From assembly GCF_018829635.1 (NCBI RefSeq), contig NZ_JAHKKG010000002.1, positions 744,001-808,000 on the forward strand: a DNA stretch of 64,000 bases, given 5' to 3'. A program made the translations under genes and the position numbers. This document shows, one piece after another, positions 37,301 through 44,794 of the stretch; the stretch's first letter is position 1, and every line of letters begins with the position of its first letter. A model generated the notes under the pieces. That model did not search any database, had not been told where the DNA came from, and saw nothing but the letters and a program-made list of their open reading frames with translations. The stretch is from Paractinoplanes bogorensis (lineage in GTDB: Bacteria > Actinomycetota > Actinomycetes > Mycobacteriales > Micromonosporaceae).

Positions 37301-37448
37301 CACGCACGCGGCCCGCCGGTTCCGGCACGGCAGCGAGCGCGAGCAGACGCCGACCCCGTTCCTCGACGTGATCGACTCGGGCCTGTTCGAGCGGCTCGGC
37401 GACGTCGTGCCCGCCCGGCCCAAGGATCGCCAGCTCAGGTTGCTGTAA
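34308..37448 (+). CDS. EndoQ-like PHP nuclease fused to UvrD/Rep helicase
   Basis: A 1046-residue DNA-repair fusion. Residues about 15-275 form a PHP phosphoesterase: ADLHIHSRFSRACS, GTGDFTHP, PAHIWTPWF, SNSDAHSP. Next is a zinc motif (Cys284, Cys300, Cys303 in GRCPECGKPLTVGVL) and a helix-hairpin-helix NGVGPKSKTVE. This order matches endonuclease Q, which nicks 5' of uracil, hypoxanthine and abasic sites. After a linker, residues about 490-1035 are a UvrD helicase: Walker A GPGTGKTRT (Lys518), DEYQDVDETQ, GDPDQAIYSFRG, TRNYRS, HAAKGLEFPVVFL and GLTRAQDRLYV. ATG 34308 follows GGAGGG. Confidence 0.88.
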   Translation: MQRVPSDIAGSAADTYVADLHIHSRFSRACSRDLTLPNLSWWARRKGIGLLGTGDFTHPAWFDHLRESLVEKDQGLFAYAEEADVTKRLPGSLQASPAATFMLSVEISTIYKRDDRTRKVHHLIYMPDFAAATRFNTALGRIGNLTADGRPILGLDSRDLLEITLEAGGYLVPAHIWTPWFSALGSKSGFDAIADCYADLAEHVTAVETGLSSDPEMNWRVSSLDRYRLVSNSDAHSPAALAREATLFTGVPDYDAVRNGVGLAGTLEFFPEEGKYHADGHRACGVNWEPERTREHAGRCPECGKPLTVGVLSRVEDLADRPIGFTKDTHVEHLIQLHEILGEINGVGPKSKTVEAQLNHLVATLGSELDILRKIPVDAIGQAGGDELREGITRLRRGDVRRVAGFDGEYGVITLFEPGELRNRASAPQMETLFDIPAQPVPQQRRPDPKPVKVVKEPKKVPPPIAAPVSPHEPFEPMLAGMEEVGTGLLDRLDAMQRVAASAPGGPLLIVAGPGTGKTRTLTHRIAYLCAELGVFPHRCLAITFTRRAAGELRERLDALLGDVAEDITVGTFHSVGLAILKDNARAAGLGAHWRIADEGERDEAREQAGDDDHAYRKLLRQQDLVDLDDLISLPVALLRDEPALVEKYRKRWQWIFVDEYQDVDETQYELLRLLSPPDGNLCAIGDPDQAIYSFRGADVKYFLRFNEDFEQARLVRLTRNYRSSAPILAAAVQAIAPSSLVNGRRLDPARLDPEAPLVGRYPAASVADEADFVVRTIDDLVGGLSHRSLDSGRVDSRSVAAGNLSFSDIAVLYRTDSQSGAIVEALSRAGVPVQKRSHNRLRDRAGVQVIARELRHAGGLGGSLAARVKLTAQVLAQRFAAPTLDGEQVTPEDIWTAADLLRPLAQRIGDDMPRFLQEIATGAEVDALDPRAEAVNLLTLHAAKGLEFPVVFLVGCEDGLLPLRWPGASEASVAETIAEERRLFFVGLTRAQDRLYVTHAARRFRHGSEREQTPTPFLDVIDSGLFERLGDVVPARPKDRQLRLL

Positions 37449-38103
37449 CGGCGAGCAGGGCGCCGACCAGCAGCGCCGGGCCGAACGGGAGTGGTCGAGC
37501 GCGCCGGGTGAGCAGCAGGACGAGCCCGATCGGCCCGTTGATCAGATGCGGCACGACCAGGCCGACGAACACGGCCGGCCAGCCGGCGAAGCCGAGAGCC
37601 GTCGCCAGCACGGCCGCGAGTTTGACGTCGCCCAGCCCAAGGCCGCGGCCGGGCAGAAGAGCCACGATCAGGTACGCCGTCAGCACCAGTCCCCCGGCCC
37701 CGAGCGCCGGACCGATCCGGTGCGGCTGCGTCGTGGCCAGCGGCACGATCGTCAGGGCGGCGAAGGTGGCCACGATCGGGTCGGGGAGCCGCAGGCAGCG
37801 CCGGTCGACCAGGGCCAGCAGCAGGCCGGCGACGGCGGCGAGCAGGAAGAACGGCAGCACCGGGGACGGGCCCAGGGCCGCGGCCAGCAGCGCGGCGACG
37901 AGAGCACCGGTGAGCACCGTTACGACGTACGGGCGGGAACAGCGACAAAAGGCACCCACCTTGACCCACCCGGCGCCACACAGCGGGCAGGCCGGCCGTG
38001 GCGAGTCTCCGAAGGGGACAGCGAGCCGATGGGCGATGCGGGGCAGGAAGGCGGCCGCGGCACCGCCGAAGACGGCCGCGAAGATCACGAGCGGTAGGGA
38101 CAC
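37435..38103 (-). CDS. prepilin peptidase (A24 family)
   Basis: Membrane aspartyl protease that cleaves and may methylate type IV pilin-like precursors. The 222 residues show an N-terminal helix, two Cys pairs (CPLCGAGW and CRC) of the methylase-like loop, six helices, and the catalytic aspartates in LVDRRCLRLPDPIV and GLGLGDVKLAAVL. GTG 38103 is leaderless (TACGGT eight bases upstream). Overlaps the helicase end by 14 bases. No pilin, assembly ATPase or pilC gene is in the window. Confidence 0.92.
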   Translation of the reverse strand: MSLPLVIFAAVFGGAAAAFLPRIAHRLAVPFGDSPRPACPLCGAGWVKVGAFCRCSRPYVVTVLTGALVAALLAAALGPSPVLPFFLLAAVAGLLLALVDRRCLRLPDPIVATFAALTIVPLATTQPHRIGPALGAGGLVLTAYLIVALLPGRGLGLGDVKLAAVLATALGFAGWPAVFVGLVVPHLINGPIGLVLLLTRRARPLPFGPALLVGALLAVTAT

Positions 38104-38111
38104 GGCTGGGG

Positions 38112-38117
38112 ACCGTA
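38112..38117 (-). promoter_or_regulatory. -10 element, leaderless start of prepilin peptidase
   Basis: TACGGT (minus strand) eight bases before GTG 38103. Confidence 0.55.
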
Positions 38118-38196
38118 GCGGTTGTACGGGCGGTTAACGGGTCGTGTTGTTGACACCGGCGGCGATTCCGTCCGGGTTTGTGTCGGCCCCGCACGC

Positions 38197-38202
38197 TACG
38201 GT
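38197..38202 (+). promoter_or_regulatory. -10 element, leaderless start of LppU-like gene
   Basis: TACGGT seven bases before ATG 38210. Confidence 0.6.
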
Positions 38203-38209
38203 GGGCAGC

Positions 38210-38857
38210 ATGTCGCAGAACGGCCCGTATTCCGGCCCGCCGTGGTCGCACGGGAGCTCAGACGAGCCGTATGCGGAGCCCGCCGACCCGTGGAGTGATC
38301 ATGGGGCGCCGGTTCCGGAGCAGCCCTCTTCGTCCTGGGGTGGTCATCCGCCCTCGATCCCGCAGCAGCCTGTGGGGTTCCACTCGGCACCCCCGAGCCC
38401 GTCGTGGGAGAGCACGCCGCCACCTCCGGCCCCATCGAAGCGCAACACCCCGATCATCGCCCTGGTCGTGACGCTCGGTGTGCTGATCGTGGTCGGTCTG
38501 GGCACGACGGCCTGGCTGCTCAACGAGCGCCGCAGCCTGCAGGGCGCCACCCCGAGCACTACTACGTCGGCCACCACGCCGGTGGTCGGCCCGGCGCCGG
38601 TCGGCAGCGAAGACGCCCGGTTCTATGTGAAAAAGGGCGACTGCGTCATCAACAACGGGAACGACAACGAGCCCAACATGCGGGCCACGGCCTGCGTCGA
38701 CGGCACCTACGTGGTGCTCGAGCGGATCACCGGCAAGACCACCGGGGAGAAGGACGCCGAGCGCAAGTGCGCCAAGGTGACCGGCTACACGAAGTGGTTC
38801 TTCTACGACAGTCCGTTCGACGAGCTCGACTTCGTGCTCTGCCTCAAAGAACATTAG
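38210..38857 (+). CDS. LppU/SCO3897-like membrane-anchored protein
   Basis: A 215-residue protein: Pro/Ser/Trp-rich cytoplasmic tail (1-85), one membrane helix (IIALVVTLGVLIVVGLGTTAWLL), a Thr/Ser spacer and a small extracellular domain with four cysteines: KKGDCVINNGND, ATACVDGTYVVLERITG, KCAKVTGYTKWFFYD and DFVLCL. This pattern fits the LppU/SCO3897 family of actinobacterial surface proteins, function unknown. Followed by the CTAG-rich control region of the next gene. Confidence 0.75.
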   Translation: MSQNGPYSGPPWSHGSSDEPYAEPADPWSDHGAPVPEQPSSSWGGHPPSIPQQPVGFHSAPPSPSWESTPPPPAPSKRNTPIIALVVTLGVLIVVGLGTTAWLLNERRSLQGATPSTTTSATTPVVGPAPVGSEDARFYVKKGDCVINNGNDNEPNMRATACVDGTYVVLERITGKTTGEKDAERKCAKVTGYTKWFFYDSPFDELDFVLCLKEH

Positions 38858-38862
38858 GGGCT

Positions 38863-38889
38863 CTAGCGCTTTCTAGCTCTGGTGCTAGA
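38863..38889 (+). promoter_or_regulatory. CTAG-rich operator, copy 1
   Basis: CTAG at 38863, 38873 and 38885. The core is CTAGCGCTTTCTAGC, six variable bases, GCTAGA, containing the dyad TCTAGC-N6-GCTAGA. Confidence 0.7.
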
Positions 38890-38916
38890 TATTGGTAGAG
38901 ACTCCTCGACCTTTTA

Positions 38917-38943
38917 CTAGCGCTCTCTAGCGTGAAAGCTAGA
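38917..38943 (+). promoter_or_regulatory. CTAG-rich operator, copy 2
   Basis: CTAG at 38917, 38927 and 38939, the same spacing as copy 1, 54 bp further on. The core is CTAGCGCTCTCTAGC, six variable bases, GCTAGA. It covers the expected -35 position of the AAA gene. Confidence 0.7.
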
Positions 38944-38951
38944 CGACCCGA

Positions 38952-38957
38952 TACGGT
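38952..38957 (+). promoter_or_regulatory. -10 element, leaderless start of AAA ATPase gene
   Basis: TACGGT seven bases before GTG 38965 and nine after operator copy 2. Confidence 0.6.
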
Positions 38958-38964
38958 GCTATGC

Positions 38965-40170
38965 GTGGATCCGGTGAGGAACCCGTACGCCCCCGGCGCC
39001 GGTCAGCGCCCACCCGAGCTGGCCGGGCGCGACCGTGAGCTCGACGCGTTCGACGTGGTGCTCGAGCGGATCGCCCGTGGCCGCCCCGAGCGCAGCCTGG
39101 TGCTCACCGGCCTGCGCGGCGTCGGCAAGACCGTGCTGCTCAACACGCTGCGCTCGATGGCCATCGGCCGGCTCTGGGGCACCGGCAAGATCGAGGCCCG
39201 CCCCGACCAGTCGCTGCGCCGCCCGGTCTCGGCCGCCCTGCACATGGCCATCCGCGAACTCGCACCTCACCACCGCGACCCCGAGCGGGTCGACGACGTG
39301 CTCGCCGTCCTCAAGGCGTTCGCGCTGCGGGCCAACGACAGCTCGTCCAAGCTGCGCGACCGCTGGGCCCCCGGCATCGACCTGCCGCCCGCGCGGGGCC
39401 GGGCCGACTCCGGTGACATCGAGATCGACCTGGTCGAGCTGTTCACCGACGCCGCCTCGCTGGCCACCGACGTCGGCACCGGCATCGCGCTGTTCATCGA
39501 CGAGATGCAGGACCTGGGGCCGGCCGACGTGTCCGCGCTGTGCGCCGCCTGCCACGAGCTCTCCCAGCTGGGCGCCCCGCTGATCGTGGTCGGGGCCGGG
39601 CTGCCGCACCTGCCCGCCGTGCTCTCGGCGGCCAAGTCGTACTCCGAGCGCCTGTTCCGCTACCAGCGCATCGACCGGCTCGACCGGGTGGCGGCCGACC
39701 TCGCCCTGTGTGCCCCGGCGGCCCGTGAGGAAGTGGAGTACGAGGCGAAGGCCCTCGACCTGCTGTACGAGAAGTCGGGCGGATATCCGTACTTCGTGCA
39801 GGCGTACGGGAAAGCGACCTGGGACCACGCCCCGCAGTCGCCGGTGACCGACGCCGACGTGCGCGTGGCCGCCCCCGAAGCCGAGGCCGAACTGGCCGTG
39901 GGCTTCTTCGGCTCCCGGTTCGAGCGGGCCACCCCGGCCGAGCGCGAATACATGCGCGCGATGGCCACGCTCTCCGGCGATCCGAGCAACGACATGGACG
40001 CCGCGGTGCCGACCTCCGACATCGCGGTCGCGCTCGGGCGCAAGCCGGCCAGCCTCTCCCCGGCCCGCGACGCGCTGATCAAAAAGGGCCTGATCTATTC
40101 GGGCGAGCGCGGCACGGTGGCCTTCACGGTGCCGCATTTCGGCCGTTACCTGCGCACGCAGCCGGTGTGA
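38965..40170 (+). CDS. AAA/STAND-like ATPase
   Basis: A 401-residue cytoplasmic ATPase of the Orc1/Cdc6-STAND type: RNPYAPGAGQRPPELAGRD at the start, Walker A LTGLRGVGKTVLLN, Walker B GIALFIDEMQDLG, sensor region LIVVGAGLPHLP, and a C-terminal winged-helix-like part (PTSDIAVALGRKPASLSPARDALIKKGLIYSG). Members with this start are widespread in actinobacteria but uncharacterised. GTG 38965 is preferred over GTG 38932 (which lies in the operator) because of the -10 hexamer. Control by the paired CTAG operator is likely. Confidence 0.82.
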   Translation: MDPVRNPYAPGAGQRPPELAGRDRELDAFDVVLERIARGRPERSLVLTGLRGVGKTVLLNTLRSMAIGRLWGTGKIEARPDQSLRRPVSAALHMAIRELAPHHRDPERVDDVLAVLKAFALRANDSSSKLRDRWAPGIDLPPARGRADSGDIEIDLVELFTDAASLATDVGTGIALFIDEMQDLGPADVSALCAACHELSQLGAPLIVVGAGLPHLPAVLSAAKSYSERLFRYQRIDRLDRVAADLALCAPAAREEVEYEAKALDLLYEKSGGYPYFVQAYGKATWDHAPQSPVTDADVRVAAPEAEAELAVGFFGSRFERATPAEREYMRAMATLSGDPSNDMDAAVPTSDIAVALGRKPASLSPARDALIKKGLIYSGERGTVAFTVPHFGRYLRTQPV

Positions 40171-40185
40171 TCGGCGCGCGGCGGG

Positions 40186-40191
40186 TATAAC
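40186..40191 (+). promoter_or_regulatory. -10 element, leaderless start of DoxX gene
   Basis: TATAAC six bases before ATG 40198. Confidence 0.55.
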
Positions 40192-40197
40192 CAGTTC

Positions 40198-40776
40198 ATG
40201 AAGCCCGTACGCACGGCAGCCCGCGCCATGCTCGCCTCGATCTTCGTCGTCCAGGGTGTCCGCGCGCTCACCAAGCCCGACGCCAACGCGGAGAACGCCG
40301 CCCAGCTGACCGAGCGGGTGAAGCCGCTCCTGGAGAAGGTCGACCCGCGGATCCCGACCGACGCCCGCACGCTCGTGCAGATCAAGGGCGCGGCCGACGT
40401 GGTCGCGGGCCTCGCGCTGGCCACCGGTCACTTCACCCGGCCCGCGGCAGCGGTGCTGGCCGCCGGGCTCGTGCCCGCGACGATCGCTGACGCGCAGGCC
40501 AAGAAGGGCGACTTCCTCAAGAACCTGGGGCTGCTCGGCGGGCTGCTGCTGGCCGCGGTCGACACTGAGGGCCGGCCGGGCCTCGGCTACCGAGCCGGGA
40601 ACGCCGCCGACCGCTCCCAGACCGCCATCAAGCACGCGGCCGACCGCTCCCAGCGTTCGGTGAAGAGGGCCGCCGACCGCTCCCAGCGCTCGGTGAAGCG
40701 GGCCGTCCGCACGGCGCGGCGCGAGGCCAAGATCGCTGCGGTGAGCGCGGCCGCCGCCCGTAAGTTGCCCGGCTAA
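40198..40776 (+). CDS. DoxX family membrane protein with repetitive basic tail
   Basis: A 192-residue DoxX-like protein: AARAMLASIFVVQGVRALTKPD in the first helix, then QIKGAADVVAGLALATGHFTRPAAAVLAAGLVPATIADAQ and LLGGLLLAAVDTEGRPGLGYR, giving three to four helices. The last 50 residues carry three copies of an AADRSQRSVKRA-type repeat, a basic cytoplasmic tail not normal for DoxX. Function probably redox or quinone related in other members; unproven here. Confidence 0.85.
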   Translation: MKPVRTAARAMLASIFVVQGVRALTKPDANAENAAQLTERVKPLLEKVDPRIPTDARTLVQIKGAADVVAGLALATGHFTRPAAAVLAAGLVPATIADAQAKKGDFLKNLGLLGGLLLAAVDTEGRPGLGYRAGNAADRSQTAIKHAADRSQRSVKRAADRSQRSVKRAVRTARREAKIAAVSAAAARKLPG

Positions 40777-40857
40777 CAACCTCTCCGCGATCTTTGCGTT
40801 AAAGCGGACGAGGGGGCTACGGCGCGCCCGGAGGACGAGAGCGACGGGGGTCGCGTC

Positions 40858-42165
40858 ATGCCGGCGTGGGAACGCGGGCGGACCGGAAGGTTCGCGGTGG
40901 TCGGGCTCGGGTGCATCACGGCACTCTGGGCGATCGGGTTGGCCCTGCATGCGTACGGGGGAACAAGCCTCGTCGTGAATCACGCGGCCGTCCGGGCCTG
41001 GCTGGTCGGGGGCGATCTGTACGACTCCCGGCTGGGCGCCGCCCTGCCGCCCGTCACCGCCCTGGTGATGACGCCGGGTGCCGTCCTACCCGTGACGATC
41101 ACGGCGTGGCTGCTCGCCGTCTCCGGCCTGGCCGCCCTCGTGCTGTCCCTGGTCGCGCTGGCGGGTCCGATCGCCCGCCGCTACGGGCGCTCCCGGTTCG
41201 CCGTCGTGGTCACCGCGGCGGTGCTGGCTCTGGTCACCGAGCCGGTGCGCGCGGTCCTCGGCCTCGGCCACCTCGACCTGCTGCTTCTCGGCCTGATCAC
41301 GGCCGACATGGTGGGACTGCGCCGCGCGGCCCGGGCCCGGCGGCGCGCAGCTTGGTGGCCCTCCACGCCCTCCACGCCGTCCACGCCCTCCACGCCGTCC
41401 ATGCCCCGGCTGCGCCGGATCTGGTCGACCGGCTCGTGGGCCGGTGTCGGCATCGGCCTTGCGACCGCCCTCGCGGTCAGCCCCGGCCTGTTCATCGTTT
41501 ATCTGGCCGTCACCCGGCAATGGCGGGCGGTGGTCACCGCGACCACCACGGCGGCGACGCTGATGTTCGGCGGATATCTCGTCGCGCCCAACGCCACCGC
41601 CCGCTGGATCGGCACCGTGCTGTTCCAGGTCGACCGGTCCGGCCCGGTCGGCGACCCGGCCAACCAGTCACTGGCCGGACTGCTCGCCCGCCTGTACGAC
41701 TCGACGAGCACCCCGGTGCTGGTGTGGTTGTCGTTCGCCGTGCTGCTGCTGGCGGTCGGCCTGATCCGGGCCCGGGCGGCGCACGCCGACAACGACGAGA
41801 TCGCGGCGTTCACGCTGGTCGGGCTGGCCGGCGCGGCCGCTGCCCCGGTGAGCTCGAGTCACAAGCTGGTCTGGGTGCTGCCGGCGATGCTGATCCTGGT
41901 CGACGCGGCGGCCCGGTCGCGGGCGGGGGCGCGCCGACGCAGACGCTTTGCCGGTGCCGGATATGCGGCCGGTGCGTTTCTCGCCTACGTGCTGTTCGCG
42001 TTGCCTCCGCAGTGGATGCTCGGCTGGAACGCGTACGCCTTCGCCGTGATCCTGCTGATGAACGCGCTGCCCTGGCGGCCCGGAGTGGTGCCCGAGATGC
42101 GGCCCGTACGCCGGCCGGTCGCGCCGCCGCGAGTGCCGGCCATCCCCGGGCCTAGGGGCAGTTGA
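40858..42165 (+). CDS. GT87-type (DUF2029) membrane glycosyltransferase
   Basis: A 435-residue GT-C fold protein with about ten helices, resembling actinobacterial polyprenyl-phosphomannose-dependent alpha-mannosyltransferases that extend cell-envelope glycolipids. Supporting motifs: AVRAWLVGGDLYD early on, GHLDLLLLGLITADM, the substrate-loop GDPANQSLAGLLARL, and SSSHKLVWVLPAMLI. A Pro-Ser-Thr repeat (PSTPSTPSTPSTP) sits in a cytoplasmic loop near residue 172. ATG 40858 has GGGGGT upstream. It overlaps moaE by 14 bases. Confidence 0.82.
   Translation: MPAWERGRTGRFAVVGLGCITALWAIGLALHAYGGTSLVVNHAAVRAWLVGGDLYDSRLGAALPPVTALVMTPGAVLPVTITAWLLAVSGLAALVLSLVALAGPIARRYGRSRFAVVVTAAVLALVTEPVRAVLGLGHLDLLLLGLITADMVGLRRAARARRRAAWWPSTPSTPSTPSTPSMPRLRRIWSTGSWAGVGIGLATALAVSPGLFIVYLAVTRQWRAVVTATTTAATLMFGGYLVAPNATARWIGTVLFQVDRSGPVGDPANQSLAGLLARLYDSTSTPVLVWLSFAVLLLAVGLIRARAAHADNDEIAAFTLVGLAGAAAAPVSSSHKLVWVLPAMLILVDAAARSRAGARRRRRFAGAGYAAGAFLAYVLFALPPQWMLGWNAYAFAVILLMNALPWRPGVVPEMRPVRRPVAPPRVPAIPGPRGS
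41367..41402. repeat. in-frame 9-bp repeats in the GT87 gene
   Basis: Four copies of TCCACGCCS encoding Ser-Thr-Pro, in a non-membrane loop. Confidence 0.9.
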
Positions 42166-42568
42166 CCCACTCGTCGGTGCCATCCGCGAAGACCTGGCGC
42201 TTCCAGATCGGCAGCCGCGCCTTGGCCTCGTCGACCAGCCGGGCGCAGGCCGCGAAGGCCGCCGCCCGATGGGCCGTGCTGACCGAGGCGATCAGCGCGA
42301 TGTCGCCGATGGCCAGGGTGCCCACCCGGTGCGAGACGGCGACCGCGTAGACGTCGGGGTCGGCCGCGATCTCGGCCGCAACCTCGCGCAGCACCTGGGC
42401 GGCGCTGGGGTGGCCCTCGTATTCGAGCAGCGTCACCCCGCGGCCGTGGTCGTGGTCGCGCACCACGCCCTGGAACGAGACGACCGCGCCGGACCGTGGG
42501 TCGGCCACCGCCTTCTCGTGCGCGGCCAGGTCGAGCGGCGTGTCCAGCACTTCCGCGATAGCGATCAT
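42152..42568 (-). CDS. moaE: molybdopterin synthase catalytic subunit
   Basis: With MoaD, inserts two sulfurs into cPMP to make molybdopterin. The 138 residues show GAVVSFQGVVRDHDHGRGVTLLEYEGHP, VAVSHRVGTLAIGD, and the catalytic Lys in ARLPIWKRQVFADG. Last gene of the moaC-mogA-moeA-moaE block; its ATG overlaps the moeA stop (ATGA). MoaD lies 13 kb away in the other block. Confidence 0.96.
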   Translation of the reverse strand: MIAIAEVLDTPLDLAAHEKAVADPRSGAVVSFQGVVRDHDHGRGVTLLEYEGHPSAAQVLREVAAEIAADPDVYAVAVSHRVGTLAIGDIALIASVSTAHRAAAFAACARLVDEAKARLPIWKRQVFADGTDEWVNCP

Positions 42569-43773
42569 GGACGCTCCCCGGTCAACAGCGGCAGCGGAAG
42601 GAACGGAACGACATCGCCCGCGGCGGCCTCGCTCCCGGGACGCACGACGGCGAAACCGTGCGCGTTGGCCAGACCGCGCAGCATCGCCGACCCGACATGC
42701 CCGACCGGCGTCGCCGTCCGTCCATCGTGGGACAACCGGGCCAGCGCGAGATGGGTGTCGCCACCGCGGCCGCGCACGTCGCCGGTCAGCTCGACCGCGG
42801 GCAGCACCGGCGCCGGACGACCCTGCAGACCGGCCAGCAAGGGGGCGACCAAGGTGATCAGGGCGATCACCGCCGACTGCGGGTTGCCCGGCAGCCCGGC
42901 CAGGAAACGATTGCCGGGCAGACGAGCCAGCAGCATCGGGAAGCCGGGCCGGACCGCCACCGTGTTGACGATGTATTCGGCGCCGAGCTCGGTCAGCGCG
43001 GGATGCAGATGGTCGACCGGCCCGTGCATCGTCCCGCCGGTGGTGCAGACGACATCGGCGATCGAGAGATTTTCCCGTACGGCGGTGACGTGCGCATCAA
43101 GCGTGTCCTGCACCGGGCCGGCGACCATTTCCACCGTGGCGCCCAGGCGACGCAACCAGCCGGGGATCTGGGGTCCGAGCGAGTCACGCACCCGCCCCGC
43201 GCCCGGGGTGCCGCCGGTGAGCAGCTCGTCGCCGAAGACCAGCAGCCCGGCCCGCGGACGCGGATAGACGCTCAACGACTCGTAACCGCAGGTCGCCGCG
43301 ACCCCGATCACCGCCGGGTCGACCGCCGTGCCGGCCGGCAGCAGCTCCTCGTCCTTGGCCGCCTCCTCGCCCGGCTGCCGCCACTCGGGCACATAGCCGT
43401 TCCGCGGCTCACCGAGCACCCGGCCGTCACCGTCGCGAGTGGACGCCTCGATACGGACGAGCGCCTCGGCACCGGCCGGCACCATCGCTCCGGTGGCGAT
43501 CTCGACGCACGTGCCGTCCTCGGTCAGGGGCGGGGCGATCTGACCGGCCAGCACCCGGCCGACCGGACGCCACGGCTTCGCCCCGCGGACCGCCCAGCCG
43601 TCGATGCTCGAGGTGGGGAACGCGGGCAGGTCGGTCAGCGCCCGCAGCGGCTCGGCCAGGGTGCGTCCGTCGGCCTCGGACAGCGTGACCGGTTCGGCCC
43701 GGCCGGCCGCCGCGCGCCCGGCGGTGTACGCCAGTTCGCGGGCCTTCTCCCAATCGACGCTCACGTCACTCAC
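42565..43773 (-). CDS. moeA: molybdopterin molybdenumtransferase
   Basis: Inserts molybdate into adenylylated molybdopterin. The 402 residues have LPAFPTSSIDGWAVRG, EIATGAMVPAGAEALVRIE, the C-terminal-domain-like VFGDELL, CTTGGTMHGPVDH, VAVRPGFPMLLARL and FLAGLPGNPQSAVI. GTG 43773 is set by TAGGCT six bases upstream, so although ten bases from mogA it can be transcribed separately. Stop overlaps moaE. Confidence 0.95.
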   Translation of the reverse strand: MSDVSVDWEKARELAYTAGRAAAGRAEPVTLSEADGRTLAEPLRALTDLPAFPTSSIDGWAVRGAKPWRPVGRVLAGQIAPPLTEDGTCVEIATGAMVPAGAEALVRIEASTRDGDGRVLGEPRNGYVPEWRQPGEEAAKDEELLPAGTAVDPAVIGVAATCGYESLSVYPRPRAGLLVFGDELLTGGTPGAGRVRDSLGPQIPGWLRRLGATVEMVAGPVQDTLDAHVTAVRENLSIADVVCTTGGTMHGPVDHLHPALTELGAEYIVNTVAVRPGFPMLLARLPGNRFLAGLPGNPQSAVIALITLVAPLLAGLQGRPAPVLPAVELTGDVRGRGGDTHLALARLSHDGRTATPVGHVGSAMLRGLANAHGFAVVRPGSEAAAGDVVPFLPLPLLTGERP

Positions 43774-43779
43774 CGGTCG

Positions 43780-43785
43780 AGCCTA
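43780..43785 (-). promoter_or_regulatory. -10 element, leaderless start of moeA
   Basis: TAGGCT (minus strand) six bases before GTG 43773, overlapping the mogA stop region. Confidence 0.55.
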
Positions 43786-44292
43786 TCCACCAGGAGCGTG
43801 ATCATTCTCTTGACCGGGCGCGTGATCACCGCCGCGGATCTGGTCGACGGTGTGTTGCAGCAGCGGGCCGAGCACGGCCAGGCCGTCCTTGGCCCCGCCG
43901 GTCGACCCGGGCAGGTTGACGATCAGCGTGCGCCCGGCGACCCCGGCCAGGCCACGGGACAGGGCGGCGGCGGGCACCCGGTCGCGGCTGTAGGCCCGGA
44001 TGGCCTCGGCGATGCCCGGGATCTCGAAGTCGAGCAGGCCGCGGGTGGCCTCGGGGGTACGGTCGGTCGGCGTGACGCCGGTGCCACCGCTGGTCAGAAC
44101 GACGTCGACGTGGTCGGCGACGGCCCGGCGCAGGGCGTCGGCGACCGGCTCGCCGTCCGGCACGACGACCGGCTCGTCGACGGTGCAGCCGAGCTCACGC
44201 AGCCCGGCGACGAGACGCGGGCCGCTGGTGTCGGCATAGACGCCGGCGGCGGCCCGGTTGCTGGCCACGATGATGCGCGCGGTGATGGTCAT
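43783..44292 (-). CDS. mogA: molybdopterin adenylyltransferase (MogA/MoaB type)
   Basis: Activates molybdopterin by adenylylation before Mo insertion. The 169 residues show [40 protein letters not shown], and [19 protein letters not shown] 44292 overlaps the moaC stop (ATGA); the open frame upstream of it is the shadow of moaC. MoaB and MogA are hard to tell apart by sequence reading, so the symbol is provisional. Confidence 0.88.
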   Translation of the reverse strand: MTITARIIVASNRAAAGVYADTSGPRLVAGLRELGCTVDEPVVVPDGEPVADALRRAVADHVDVVLTSGGTGVTPTDRTPEATRGLLDFEIPGIAEAIRAYSRDRVPAAALSRGLAGVAGRTLIVNLPGSTGGAKDGLAVLGPLLQHTVDQIRGGDHAPGQENDHAPGG

Positions 44293-44780
44293 GGGCGGTC
44301 CTCGGGGCGTACCCAATCGCCGGTCTTGCCGCCCTCTTTGCGCAGGACGCGGACCGCCTCGATGCTGGCGGCCGGGTCGACCGCCTTGATCATGTCGATC
44401 ATCGTGAGCCCGGCGGTGGCGACCGCGGTGAGCGCCTCCATCTCGACCCCGGTCCGATCGGCCGTCCTGGTGGTGGCGGTGATCTCGACCGTCGTCTCCG
44501 TCAACTCCAGGTCGACCACCACTCCGTGCAGTCCGATCGGATGACACAGTGGAATGAGGTCGGGTGTCCGTTTGGCACCCATGATCCCGGCTAGACGCGC
44601 CACAGCGAGCGCGTCGCCTTTGGGAAGTTCGTCACCCCGCAGAAGTGCAATCACTGTGGTAGTGGTCACCACTCGTCCGGCGGCCACCGCGCGGCGGGCG
44701 GTGACGGCCTTGGCGGAGACGTCGACCATGCGCGCGGCGCCGGCCTCGTCCACATGAGTCAGCGGGGATTGGTCGGGCAT
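44289..44780 (-). CDS. moaC: cyclic pyranopterin monophosphate synthase
   Basis: Converts 3',8-cyclo-GTP from MoaA to cPMP. The 163 residues contain [64 protein letters not shown] and [12 protein letters not shown]. First gene of the moaC-mogA-moeA-moaE block. TATAAA eight bases before the ATG suggests leaderless transcription. Confidence 0.97.
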   Translation of the reverse strand: MPDQSPLTHVDEAGAARMVDVSAKAVTARRAVAAGRVVTTTTVIALLRGDELPKGDALAVARLAGIMGAKRTPDLIPLCHPIGLHGVVVDLELTETTVEITATTRTADRTGVEMEALTAVATAGLTMIDMIKAVDPAASIEAVRVLRKEGGKTGDWVRPEDRP

Positions 44781-44788
44781 ACCGGGAG

Positions 44789-44794
44789 TTTATA
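44789..44794 (-). promoter_or_regulatory. -10 element of moaC
   Basis: TATAAA (minus strand) eight bases before the moaC ATG. Confidence 0.5.

Noticed and set aside
34377..37328. 983-codon open frame on the minus strand
   Set aside because: Antisense shadow of the EndoQ-UvrD gene; Arg/Gln/Val-rich composition with no domain, while the plus strand encodes complete helicase motifs.
40866..42155. 429-codon plus-strand frame overlapping the GT87 gene
   Set aside because: Gly/Arg/Pro-rich by-product of high GC; the other frame has ten hydrophobic helices.
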